A stretch of DNA of 64,000 nucleotides, taken from the NCBI GenBank assembly GCA_963798985.1, contig CAWCVL010000005.1:310001-374000 (forward strand). Reading direction: 5' to 3'. Source of the stretch: JACCTU01 sp963798985. GTDB lineage: Bacteria > Actinomycetota > Thermoleophilia > Gaiellales > Gaiellaceae. A program made the translations under genes and the position numbers. How positions within the stretch are numbered: the stretch's first letter is position 1; the number at the start of each line of letters is the position of its first letter. Under the pieces are notes generated by a model. The model was given only the letters and a program-made list of their open reading frames with translations, was not told the DNA's origin and made no database searches. Below are positions 23,594 to 31,889 of the stretch, piece by piece.

Positions 23594-24369
23594 GGCATCG
23601 TCCCGTCCGCGAAGGGCGCGTAGCGCCGGTGAAGCATGAGCCCGTTGCCGGCAGGATCCGAGAACGGTGCGATGTGGCAGACGCCCGAGTCGATCACCCC
23701 GGCCGGGAACTCGACGCCCATCGACTCGAGCTGTGCCTTCGACTCCTCGACGTCGGGAACGCGAAACGCAACAGTCCCGCCCGGAAGCGGCTCGAAGGGC
23801 TGGCCGATCTGCTCCGGCTGCACGAGCGCCAACGTGACGTTCGACGTCTCGAACTCGACCCAGGTCTCGGTCGAGTTCGGGTTCCGCTCCAGCCCGAGCA
23901 TGTGGCCGTAGAAGTCCTCGACGGGCGCTCGCTCCTGCACCGGGATCGCGACGAAGTCGATGTGGCCTCGCGGCACGTCGGGTGTGCGGCCGTCGGCGAA
24001 CGGCGCATACCGGTGGTGGAGCAGCATGCCGTTTCCGTCGAGACCCTTGAGCATCGCTCCCTTGCAGACGCCCGAGTCGAACGGCTCGCCCACGAACTCG
24101 ACCTCCGCCGCGGACAGGCGCTCCTTCTCCTCGTCGACGTCGCCGACGCGGATCGCGAACGCCCCGAACGGCAGCGGCACGTGGTCGCCGGGCTTGTAGG
24201 CCTCCGGCACGAGCGCGAGCGTCACGTTCGGGGCCTCGAACTCGACCCACCGCTCGTTCGAACGGGGATTGCGTTCCCAGAGCCCGAGCGTCTCCGCGAA
24301 CCACGCGTCCCCGGTTGCGTTCTCCACGACCGGGATGCCGATGAAGTCGACTTTCTCGATCGTGATCAC
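23590..24369 (-). CDS. tandem two-domain VOC protein in suf operon
   Basis: A 259-residue protein with two VOC domains joined by RTPDVPRGH. Domain 1: ITIEKVDFIGIPVVENATGD, WVEFEAPNVTLAL, FDSGVCKGAMLKGLDGNGML then LHHRY. Domain 2: HIDFVAIPVQERAPVEDFYG, WVEFETSNVTLAL, IDSGVCHIAPFSDPAGNGLM then LHRRY. The GTG start overlaps the preceding stop (GTGA). It is a diverged paralogue of the neighbouring two-domain gene, so the array arose by duplication and fusion. Confidence 0.85.
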   Translation of the reverse strand: MITIEKVDFIGIPVVENATGDAWFAETLGLWERNPRSNERWVEFEAPNVTLALVPEAYKPGDHVPLPFGAFAIRVGDVDEEKERLSAAEVEFVGEPFDSGVCKGAMLKGLDGNGMLLHHRYAPFADGRTPDVPRGHIDFVAIPVQERAPVEDFYGHMLGLERNPNSTETWVEFETSNVTLALVQPEQIGQPFEPLPGGTVAFRVPDVEESKAQLESMGVEFPAGVIDSGVCHIAPFSDPAGNGLMLHRRYAPFADGTMP

Positions 24370-24722
24370 GCGTCGAACCTCCGATGGAGCATCAGCGCGT
24401 TGCCGTCGGGATCCTTGAACCACGCCTGCTTGCAGACGTTCGTGGTGATCGTCTCTCCGTCGAAGACGACACCCTTCGCCTCGAGCTCGGCGCGAGCGGT
24501 CTCGACATCCGGGACCCGCAGCGCCAGGCCAGCGGACGGCGCGAACGGCTGCCCGATGCTCGACGGGTCGAAGATGTCGAGCGTCACCTGACCGCAGCGG
24601 AATTCCATGTCGCTCTCGCCCTCCGACTCCAGCTCCAGCCCGAGCGTCTCCGCGTAGAACTGCTTCGCGCGCGCGATGTCCTGCGTCAGGAAGGACACGA
24701 AGTCGACCCGCTCGACGTCCAT
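24366..24722 (-). CDS. VOC protein in suf operon (single domain)
   Basis: A 118-residue VOC domain: VERVDFVSFLTQDIARAKQF, MEFRCGQVTLDIF, LALRVPDVETARAELEAKGV, TTNVCKQAWFKDPDGNALML then HRRF. The GVC motif is NVC here but the cysteine is kept. The ATG overlaps the upstream stop as TAATG. It is the most divergent member of the array and has an additional cysteine before the central strand. Confidence 0.85.
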   Translation of the reverse strand: MDVERVDFVSFLTQDIARAKQFYAETLGLELESEGESDMEFRCGQVTLDIFDPSSIGQPFAPSAGLALRVPDVETARAELEAKGVVFDGETITTNVCKQAWFKDPDGNALMLHRRFDA

Positions 24723-25078
24723 TAGCGCGGCGAGTAGCGGTGGTGCAGCATCAAGTCGTTGCCGTCGGGGTCGTTGAAGAACGCCATTCGGCAGACCCCG
24801 GTGTCAAACGTCTCGCCGATGAACTCGACGCCCTTGGCCTCGAGCTCTGCGCGGGAGGCGTCGATGTCGTCAACGTGCAGCGCGAGGTGCCCGTTCTTCT
24901 GCGGCGCGAACGTCCCGCCCATCTTCTCGGGCTCCCAGATCGCGCAGCATGTCTCGCCGACCCAGAACTCGTACTGCGCTTTCGGATCGCGCCGGAGGCC
25001 CAGCACCTCGGCGTAGAACTGTGCGGAGCGGTCAGCGTCGCGCGAAGGGATCGCGACGAAGTCCAGGCTCGCGATCAA
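24722..25078 (-). CDS. VOC protein in suf operon (single domain, next to sufB)
   Basis: A 118-residue VOC domain starting from a TTG whose codon overlaps the sufB stop (TTGA): SLDFVAIPSRDADRSAQFYA, FWVGETCCAIWEP, LALHVDDIDASRAELEAKGV, FDTGVCRMAFFNDPDGNDLM then LHHRYSPR. A CC pair in GETCCAIW adds to the GVC cysteine. Direct translational coupling to sufB makes its production tied to that of the scaffold. Confidence 0.85.
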   Translation of the reverse strand: MIASLDFVAIPSRDADRSAQFYAEVLGLRRDPKAQYEFWVGETCCAIWEPEKMGGTFAPQKNGHLALHVDDIDASRAELEAKGVEFIGETFDTGVCRMAFFNDPDGNDLMLHHRYSPR

Positions 25079-26502
25079 CCGACCGAACCCTCCATCTGGA
25101 GCTGGATCAACCGGTTCATCTCGACCGCGTACTCGAGCGGAAGCTCCTTCGTGATCGGCTCGACGAAGCCGGAGACGATCAGCGCCGACGCCTCGGCCTC
25201 GGAGAGGCCGCGCGACATCAGGTAGAAGAGCTGCTCCTCGCCGATCTTCGAGACCGTTGCCTCGTGGCCGATGTTGACGTCGCTCTCGTCGATCCGGATG
25301 TACGGATACGTGTCGGAGCGCGACTCCTCGTCGAGGATCAGCGCGTCGCAGACGACCTTCGACTTCGCACCGTGCGCGCCCTTCGCGACCTCGAGCAAGC
25401 CGCGATAGCCCGCGCGCCCTCCGCCGCGTGAGATCGACTTCGACGTGATCACCGACGTGGTCTTCGGCGCGACGTGGACGCACTTGCCGCCCGCGTCCTG
25501 ATGCTGCCCCTTGCCGGCAAACGCGATCGACAAGACCTCGCCGTGCGCCCGCTCACCCATCAGCCAGATCGCGGGGTACTTCATCGTCAGCTTCGAGCCC
25601 AGGTTCCCGTCGACCCACTCCATCGTCGCGCCCTCGTAGGCGACTGCGCGCTTCGTGACGAGGTTGTAGACGTTGTTCGACCAGTTCTGGATCGTCGTGT
25701 AGCGGCAGCGTGCGTCCTTCTTGACGACGATCTCGACCACCGCGGAGTGCAGCGAGTCGGACGAGTAGATCGGCGCGGTGCAGCCCTCGACGTAGTGGAC
25801 GTACGCACCCTCGTCGACGAGGATCAGCGTGCGCTCGAACTGGCCCATGTTCTCCGCGTTGATGCGGAAGTAGGCCTGGAGCGGCAGCTCGATCTTGACG
25901 CCGGGCGGCACGTAGATGAACGAACCACCCGACCACACCGCCGAGTTGAGGGCGGCGAACTTGTTGTCGTTCTGCGGGATGATCGTCCCGAAGTACTGCT
26001 TGACGAGGTCCTCGTGCTCGCGGAGCGCCGAGTCCATGTCGAGGAAGATCACGCCCTGCTTTTCGAGGCTCTCCTGGAGCTTGTGGTAGACGACCTCACT
26101 CTCGTACTGCGCGCCGACACCGGCGAGGTACTTCTTCTCAGCCTCGGGGATCCCGAGCTTGTCCCAGGTGTCCTTGATGTCGGCCGGCAGGTCCTCCCAC
26201 GACTCCGCCTGCTTCTCGGTCGGGCGGATGTAGTAGTAGATGTTCTCGAAGTCGATGTCGTTCAGGTTCCCGCCCCATTGCGGCAGCGGGCGCGCGAGGA
26301 AGTAGTCGAGCGACTTGTGGCGGAACTTCCGCATCCACTCCGGCTCGTTCTTGTGCTGCGAGATCGCTTCGACGATCTCGTGGTTCAGCCCGCGGCCCGA
26401 CTTGAAGAAGTAGTCCTTCGCCTCGTCCGGGTTCGAGAAGCCGTACTTCGCCTCGTAGTCGGAGCCGATCCCCTGGACGACTTCGGTCTCGGTCTGCGCC
26501 AC
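25075..26502 (-). CDS. sufB: Fe-S cluster scaffold subunit SufB
   Basis: A 475-residue SufB: YGFSNPDEAKDYFFKSGRGL, PLPQWGGNLNDIDFENIYYY, YFRINAENMGQFERTLILVD, HYVEGCTAPIYSSDSLHSAV, and the C-terminal DESDVNIGHEATVSKIGEEQ then LFYLMSRGLSEAEASALI. The cysteine in EGCTAP corresponds to the residue implicated in cluster assembly with SufD. It overlaps sufC by one base (stop-start TAATG-like coupling) and is followed by a TTGA-coupled VOC gene. Confidence 0.96.
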   Translation of the reverse strand: MAQTETEVVQGIGSDYEAKYGFSNPDEAKDYFFKSGRGLNHEIVEAISQHKNEPEWMRKFRHKSLDYFLARPLPQWGGNLNDIDFENIYYYIRPTEKQAESWEDLPADIKDTWDKLGIPEAEKKYLAGVGAQYESEVVYHKLQESLEKQGVIFLDMDSALREHEDLVKQYFGTIIPQNDNKFAALNSAVWSGGSFIYVPPGVKIELPLQAYFRINAENMGQFERTLILVDEGAYVHYVEGCTAPIYSSDSLHSAVVEIVVKKDARCRYTTIQNWSNNVYNLVTKRAVAYEGATMEWVDGNLGSKLTMKYPAIWLMGERAHGEVLSIAFAGKGQHQDAGGKCVHVAPKTTSVITSKSISRGGGRAGYRGLLEVAKGAHGAKSKVVCDALILDEESRSDTYPYIRIDESDVNIGHEATVSKIGEEQLFYLMSRGLSEAEASALIVSGFVEPITKELPLEYAVEMNRLIQLQMEGSVG

Positions 26503-27281
26503 TACGTCACCGCTTCCTGTTCCTTGGGAGTGAATGCCTCGTAACCCTCGGCCTCGAGCTTGTGCGCGAGCTCCGGGCCGCCTTCCTCAACGATACGTCC
26601 GTTCACGAAGACATGCACGAAATCAGGGGTGATGTAGTTGAGGATCCGCTGGTAGTGCGTGATCACGAGTGCGCCCATGTCGGGTCCCACGAGATCCTTC
26701 ACGCCGCCGGCGACGATCTTCAGCGCGTCGATGTCCAGCCCTGAGTCGGTCTCGTCGAGCACGGCGATCCGCGGCTCGAGCATCGCCATCTGGAGGATCT
26801 CGACCCGCTTCTTCTCGCCGCCCGAGAAGCCGTCGTTCAGGTAGCGGGACGCGAGCTCGCGCGGAACCTTCAAGCGGTCCATCGCGGCGAGCAGCTCGGT
26901 GCGGAACTCCTTGACGGGGACCGGGTTGTCGGTGCCGCCGTTCCTCGCCTTGCGGATCGCGTTGATCGCGCTCCGCAGGAAGCTCGTGACGGTGACGCCC
27001 GGAATCGCATGGGGGTACTGGAAGGCGAGGAACAGGCCCTTCTGGGCTCGCTCGTCGGCGCCGGCCTCGGTGAGGTCTTCGCCGTCGAAGATCAGCTGCC
27101 CCTCGGTGATCTCGTAGGCCGGGTGGCCCATCAGGGCGTACGCGAGTGTGGACTTTCCCGAGCCGTTCGGGCCCATGACGGCATGCACCTCGCCGGGGCT
27201 GACCATGAGGTCGACGCCCTTGACGATCTCGGTGCCGTCCTCCAGCGCGACGTGCAGGTTTTTCAGCTCCAGCAGGGCCAA
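26502..27281 (-). CDS. sufC: Suf ATPase SufC
   Basis: A 259-residue ABC ATPase that powers the SufBCD scaffold. Walker A is GPNGSGKSTLAYALMG (about residues 37-52), the Suf-specific loop ITEGQLIFDGEDLTE follows, then FQYPHAIPGVTVTSFLRSAI, signature FSGGEKKRVEILQMAML, Walker B RIAVLDETDSGLDID and the H-loop VITHYQRIL. It is the first gene of the operon sufC-sufB-VOC5-sufD. No SufR/IscR-type regulator, sufS or sufU is encoded in the window. Confidence 0.96.
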   Translation of the reverse strand: MALLELKNLHVALEDGTEIVKGVDLMVSPGEVHAVMGPNGSGKSTLAYALMGHPAYEITEGQLIFDGEDLTEAGADERAQKGLFLAFQYPHAIPGVTVTSFLRSAINAIRKARNGGTDNPVPVKEFRTELLAAMDRLKVPRELASRYLNDGFSGGEKKRVEILQMAMLEPRIAVLDETDSGLDIDALKIVAGGVKDLVGPDMGALVITHYQRILNYITPDFVHVFVNGRIVEEGGPELAHKLEAEGYEAFTPKEQEAVT

Positions 27282-27360
27282 AACATCCCCTTCGAAAGGT
27301 TACGAGTGGTGGATACCCCCCGTGGCTGGATTGTACCGAACCCCTGGTACCCTCAGAGAT

Positions 27361-27585
27361 ATGCCAAACATCGGCGTCACAGAGATCGTCCTCGTCCTGC
27401 TCGCAGCGCTGCTGATCTTCGGGCCCAAGCGGTTGCCCGAGCTCGGGCGCTCGCTGGGGCGCGGCATGCGGGAGTTCAAGGACGGGGTCTCCGGCAAGGA
27501 CAACGACGACGACGTCCCGCGGCTCCCACCGCCAGTGGACGAGAACGACCCGGTCGTCACCGCGCGCGAGCGCGACTCCCTGTAG
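27361..27585 (+). CDS. tatA: twin-arginine translocase subunit TatA
   Basis: A 74-residue protein: one N-terminal transmembrane helix (IGVTEIVLVLLAALLIF), then the hallmark FGPKRLPELGRSLGRGMREF amphipathic helix and an acidic tail. It assembles the Tat pore for folded proteins. The ATG at 27361 is divergent from sufC with 79 bp between. tatC follows 6 bp downstream. Only one TatA/B-type gene is visible here. Confidence 0.95.
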   Translation: MPNIGVTEIVLVLLAALLIFGPKRLPELGRSLGRGMREFKDGVSGKDNDDDVPRLPPPVDENDPVVTARERDSL

Positions 27586-27591
27586 CTCCCC

Positions 27592-28365
27592 GTGCCTCGC
27601 CGTAGCCTGCCGAGACGCCTCGGTCACGGCGAAGAGGCGACCCTCGTCGAACACCTCGGCGAGCTCCGCACGCGCCTGCTGATCTCGCTCGGCGCGATCG
27701 CGGTCTTCTTCCCGTTCACGTTCGCCTTCCACGAGCGGCTGATCGACTGGCTGACCGGCCCCCTCCCAGACGACAAGCAGCTCGTCACGTTCGGGGTCAC
27801 CGAGCCGTTCACAACCTCTGTGAAGGTCGCGGCGTTCGCCGCGCTCGCGCTGGCGCTGCCGGTCGTCCTCTACCAGCTGTGGAGCTTCCTGGCGCCGGCG
27901 CTCGAGGAGAACACCCAGAAGGTCGTATCGATCTTCGCGATCGGAGCCACCGTGCTGTTTGCCTCGGGCGTTGCCTTCGCGTACTTCGTCGTCCTGCCGA
28001 AGGCGATCGGCTTCCTGACCGAGTTCGACGCCGAGCTCTACAACATCCAGATCCGAGCGAGCTACTACTTCTCGTTCGTCACGCTGGCGCTGTTCGTGAT
28101 GGGCCTCGTCTTCGAGCTGCCGGTCTTCATCCTCGCGCTCGTGCGGCTGCGGATCCTGACGGTCGACCAGCTGCGGAAGAACCGCCGGATGGCCTGGTTC
28201 ATCGGGATCCTCGTAGCGGTCGCGATGCCCACCGTCGATGCGATCTCGCTCTTCTTCGAGGTGATCCCGATCATCGTGCTCTTCGAGGCCTCGATCTGGA
28301 TCGCCGCGTACATGGAGCGGCGATGGGAGCGGGCCGAGCTCGCCGACGCCCCCGCTCGCTCATAG
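27592..28365 (+). CDS. tatC: twin-arginine translocase subunit TatC
   Basis: A 257-residue membrane protein with six predicted helices. It has the N-terminal LVEHLGELRTRLLISLGAIA, the FGVTEPFTTSVKVAAFAAL loop, the Glu-containing ALEENTQKV and the late VTPT-like LRKNRRMAWFIGILVAVAMP. TatC recognises the RR signal peptide. The GTG start is 6 bp after tatA. The C-terminal tail is charged and cytosolic. Confidence 0.95.
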   Translation: MPRRSLPRRLGHGEEATLVEHLGELRTRLLISLGAIAVFFPFTFAFHERLIDWLTGPLPDDKQLVTFGVTEPFTTSVKVAAFAALALALPVVLYQLWSFLAPALEENTQKVVSIFAIGATVLFASGVAFAYFVVLPKAIGFLTEFDAELYNIQIRASYYFSFVTLALFVMGLVFELPVFILALVRLRILTVDQLRKNRRMAWFIGILVAVAMPTVDAISLFFEVIPIIVLFEASIWIAAYMERRWERAELADAPARS

Positions 28366-28432
28366 CGGCGGCCTTACGAAATCCGAACGTCTGATCGCTA
28401 CCGTCCGGCGCGTTTGCTCGTCTGATCGGAGG

Positions 28433-29849
28433 ATGCCGCCGTTGACCCGCCTCACCCGCCTCGCCCTACTGCTCGTTCTCGCTGCGCTCGTTGCGCCGGC
28501 GGCCGCGAGCGCGGCGCCGCGCATGTGGATGGGCTTCCAGGACGACCCCTACTTCCGGTGGCTCCCCGAGCGCTTCTTCATGCGCGACCGCGCGGTGCAC
28601 GCGAACGCGACGATCGTGAAGACGACGGTCTACTGGTTCAACACGGCGCCGAGGCGGCCGGCGAACGCCGCGAACTCATTCGATCCGGCATATCGGTGGG
28701 AGGACCTCGACGAGTTCGTGCGCCAGGCGGCGGATCGCGACACCGAGGTGATGCTGTCGATCTGGGGCACGCCGACGTGGGCAGGCCCCGCCAAGAACCG
28801 GCTCCCGCGGCGGCTCGCCGACATCCAGAACTTCGCGCGCGCGCTCGCGTCGCGCTACTCCGGCCGGAACCGCGGCTACCCGTTCGTCCGCTTCTACTCG
28901 GTCTGGAACGAGCCGAACCTCAACCTCTTCCTGACGCCCCAGTTCGACGGCAAGGGCCGCTCGGTCGCGCCGGCGAACTACGCCAAGCTCTACCGCGCCG
29001 CGTACACCGGCTTCAAGCAGGGCTCTCCGCTCGCGAAGGTCGCGATCGGCGATACCTCTGCGCGCGGACGCGACCGGCACAAGGCGGGCGTCTCCGACAC
29101 GCACTCGCCAGGCAAGTTCGCCGAGCTGCTCGCGAAGGCACGGCCGAAGGTGCGCTTCGACGCCTACGCCCACCACCCGTACTCGTCACCGGCGAACCAG
29201 CCGCCGACGCAGATCGTGCGCTGGCCGAACGTCTCGATGACGACGCTGCCGAGGTTCGGGAAGGAGCTCGACAAGTGGTTCGGGCGGAAGAACATCCCGA
29301 TCTGGCTGACCGAGTACGGGCACGAGACGCGGCCCGAGGACCCGAGGGGCGTCACGTACGCCCAGCAGGCGTCGTACCTCCGAACCGCGGTCACGATGGC
29401 CCGCCGCAACCCGCGCGTCGGGATGCTGATCTGGTTCGCGATGCGCGACAACCCCGTCAACGCCTGGCAGAGCGGGCTGCTGACGCAGTTCGGGCTCGAG
29501 AAGCCGGCGTTCGACACGTACTCGGTGCTCGCGAAGCCGCTCGACGCACGCAATGCCTTCGTCACCGTGAAGGGCGGCGTCCCGAACCCGGCCGTGCGGG
29601 TGGCCACGACGAAGCTCGCGTACCGCAGCGGCGCCGGCTCCCGCGTCGGGCTCACGTACAAGGTCTTCCAGCGCGGATCGCCTGCTCGTCGTCGAGCAGC
29701 CGGTCACGACGATCGGGATCGACGGTTGGATCACGATCCGGCCGCGGTTCACGCCCGCCCGCGGCGTCACGTACACGCTCGAGGTCGAGGTCGGCGACGT
29801 GAACGGCAACAAGGTGCAGCGCACGCTCACCTTGGTCGGCGTCAAGTAG
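28433..29849 (+). CDS. exported glycoside-hydrolase-like protein, frameshifted near its C-terminus
   Basis: A signal peptide (RLALLLVLAALVAPAAASA) leads a TIM-barrel-like domain with candidate acid/base Glu160 in WNEPN and nucleophile Glu294 in LTEYG, plus FDAYAHHPYSS. This is the clan A (GH5/39-like) pattern. The frame from 28433 reads conserved sequence up to YKVFQ (29671); a beta-domain reading ADRLLVVEQPVTTIGIDGWI to LTLVGVK then stop (29847-29849) continues in the +1 frame. One extra base at about 29672 explains this. A paralogue lies at 48787-50064. Confidence 0.75.
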
Positions 29850-29977
29850 AGCCTCCGGGCGTCGCCCCGCCTGGGCTCGACCACGAGATCGGTACCCTCA
29901 TCCTTGGTTCGGAGCCTCCCCGACCCCGTACGCTTCACCCGTCCAGGGGGCATTCGTCATGAGAAGGGAGTCACCGA

Positions 29978-30826
29978 GTGGCACGAGCTGACCGTCGCAG
30001 CGTCCCGCGCGCGCGTACGAATGCTCGCGGTGGCGGTGGAGCCGGTTCGCGGGCTCCCGACCCGAACGAGGCGCTCTTCTTCATCCGGCTGCGGAACCGG
30101 GCGAAATGGGTGTTCGTCTTCCTGGCGATCACGTTCACTTTGAGCTTCGTGCTCTTCGGTGTCGGCACCGGCTTCGGCGGTCTCCAGGACATCCTTCTCC
30201 AGAACAGCGGGGTCGCGGGCGGCCCGTCCGAGAACGATGCGCGCGACCGGATCGCGGACAACCCGAAGGATGCGCAGGCCTACCGCGACCTCGCCACCGC
30301 GCTGCAGAACCAGCAGAAGTCGGAGGAGTCGATCGTGCCGCTGGCCAGGTACCTGGAGCTCGAGCCGGGCGACATCGACTCCCAGCGGGAGCTCGCGGCG
30401 CTCTACCTTCAGCAGGCCGACCAGTACCGCACCCAGGCCCAGCTCGCGCAGCTCGCCCTCCAGACCGACGTTCCGGGCGCGGCCTTCCAGCCCTCGTCCG
30501 AGTCGCCGATCGGTAACGCCCTCTCGAGCGACCCGATCACGGACGCTCTCTCGGGCCGCCACAACGAGACTCTCAACGCCGCCTTCACGAAGATGACGGA
30601 CGCCCTCTCGAATGCCGTGGCTGCCTACAAGGTCGTGGCCTCGGCCCAGCCGAACGACTCGGCGATCCAGTTCGAGCTCGCCCAGACCGCCGAGACCGCA
30701 AACGACCTGCCGACCGCGATTGCCGCCTACAAGCGTTTCCTGAAGCTCGCGCCCGACGACCAGTCGGCCCCGGCCGTCGAGGAGCGGATCGCACTGCTCG
30801 AAGAGCGAGTAGCGCCCACCCCGTAG
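29978..30826 (+). CDS. membrane-anchored TPR protein
   Basis: A 282-residue protein with a basic, glycine-rich N-terminus, one transmembrane segment (WVFVFLAITFTLSFVLFGVG) and a periplasmic/extracellular part with TPR-like repeats: DARDRIADNPKDAQAYRDLA, LARYLELEPGDIDSQRELAA and AIAAYKRFLKLAPDDQSAPA. The GTG follows AGGGAGTCACCGA. TPR repeats usually scaffold complexes; here the partner is unknown. It precedes the STAS and cytochrome c genes on the same strand, so a role near the respiratory complex is possible. Confidence 0.75.
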   Translation: MARADRRSVPRARTNARGGGGAGSRAPDPNEALFFIRLRNRAKWVFVFLAITFTLSFVLFGVGTGFGGLQDILLQNSGVAGGPSENDARDRIADNPKDAQAYRDLATALQNQQKSEESIVPLARYLELEPGDIDSQRELAALYLQQADQYRTQAQLAQLALQTDVPGAAFQPSSESPIGNALSSDPITDALSGRHNETLNAAFTKMTDALSNAVAAYKVVASAQPNDSAIQFELAQTAETANDLPTAIAAYKRFLKLAPDDQSAPAVEERIALLEERVAPTP

Positions 30827-30870
30827 GGGTAGACTCCGCGCGTCCTGGCAGCGGCGACCACGAGGGAGCG

Positions 30871-31233
30871 ATGAACTTCGAGATCAAGACCGAGGACTTG
30901 GGCGACGACACCTACGTGATCTCGCTCGCCGGCGAGGTCGACCTCTACACCGCACCGGAGTTCAAACAGCAGCTCTTGGACGTGATCTCGCAGGGCGGCA
31001 AGAACGTGATCGTCGACTTCTCGAACACGACGTTCATCGACTCGACGACGCTCGGGGTGCTCGTCGGCGGCGTCAAGCGGCTGCGCACGAACGACGGCCA
31101 GCTCTCGCTCGTCTGCAGCGACCGCAACATCACGAAGATCTTCGAGATCACCGGGCTCGACCGTGTCTTCACGATCCACCCGACGCGGGACGAGGCCGTC
31201 GAACAGCTCAAGACGTCTGGACCCGCCGTCTAG
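30871..31233 (+). CDS. STAS-domain anti-sigma factor antagonist
   Basis: A 120-residue STAS protein of the SpoIIAA/RsbV type: VISLAGEVDLYTAPEFKQQL, VIVDFSNTTFIDSTTLGVLV with the phosphorylatable Ser58 in IDST, and ITGLDRVFTIHPTRDEAVEQ. In partner switching the unphosphorylated form releases a sigma factor from its kinase anti-sigma. No RsbW-like kinase is encoded here. GAGGGAGCG precedes the ATG. The next gene starts at a TTG 2 bp after its stop. Confidence 0.9.
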   Translation: MNFEIKTEDLGDDTYVISLAGEVDLYTAPEFKQQLLDVISQGGKNVIVDFSNTTFIDSTTLGVLVGGVKRLRTNDGQLSLVCSDRNITKIFEITGLDRVFTIHPTRDEAVEQLKTSGPAV

Positions 31234-31234
31234 C

Positions 31235-31879
31235 TTGCGGCGCGGCGCGCTCCTCCTCGTTCTGCTCCTTGCCGGCTGCGGTACCGGCGGTCTGGGGGAC
31301 GCCGAGTCCTCGGGCGCGAACGGAGAGGCGCTCTTCAAGGAGAAGTGCGCGGGCTGCCACGAGCTGAAGGCGGCCGGCGCGCGCGGGACGATCGGACCGT
31401 CGCTCGACGCAGCCTTCTCGGCCCCGAAGCAGGAGGGCTTCGACGAGTCGACGATTCGCGAGGTCGTGCTCGGGCAGATGCGCTTCCCGATCGCGCCGAT
31501 GCCGGGGCCGGACGAGCTCTTCCCCTCCGACACGTACACCGAGTCGGAGCGTGATGCCGCGATGGAGGCGATCGCGAGCTACGTCGCCTCGGTCGCAGCG
31601 AACCAGCAGGCGATCGCCCAGGCGGGCCAGCAGGCCGGCAACGCCTCGGCCGGCGACCCGAAGGCGCTCTTCACCGCGAACTGCGCCGGCTGCCATACGT
31701 TCGCGGCCGCGGAGGCGAGCGGAACGGTCGGGCCGAACCTCGACCAGCTCTCGGTCACCGCGGACCGGATCGCCGAGCAGATCCGGAACGGCGGCGGCGG
31801 GATGCCGCCCTTCGAAGGCCAGTTGACCGACGAGCAGATCCAGGCGCTCGCCGAGTTCGTCTTCGAGAACCGCAAGTAG
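31235..31879 (+). CDS. diheme cytochrome c lipoprotein
   Basis: About 214 residues from the TTG at 31235: a lipoprotein signal RRGALLLVLLLAGCGTG with lipobox LAGC, then two class I cytochrome c domains, each with CAGCH (residues 38-42 and near 148). The second domain, with TVGPNLDQL and GGGGMPPFEGQLTDEQIQAL, is almost the same as the heme domain at the end of ctaC in this window. It probably carries electrons at the outer membrane face to the caa3 oxidase, whose operon lies 0.8 kb away. Confidence 0.85.
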   Translation: MRRGALLLVLLLAGCGTGGLGDAESSGANGEALFKEKCAGCHELKAAGARGTIGPSLDAAFSAPKQEGFDESTIREVVLGQMRFPIAPMPGPDELFPSDTYTESERDAAMEAIASYVASVAANQQAIAQAGQQAGNASAGDPKALFTANCAGCHTFAAAEASGTVGPNLDQLSVTADRIAEQIRNGGGGMPPFEGQLTDEQIQALAEFVFENRK

Positions 31880-31889
31880 CCGCGGCTCT

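Noticed and set aside
27286..27360. A promoter or SufR/IscR site between sufC and tatA.
   Set aside because: A TACAAT-like box (complement of 27330-27335) is present but no -35 at suitable distance or palindrome of known type is seen, so I do not list it.
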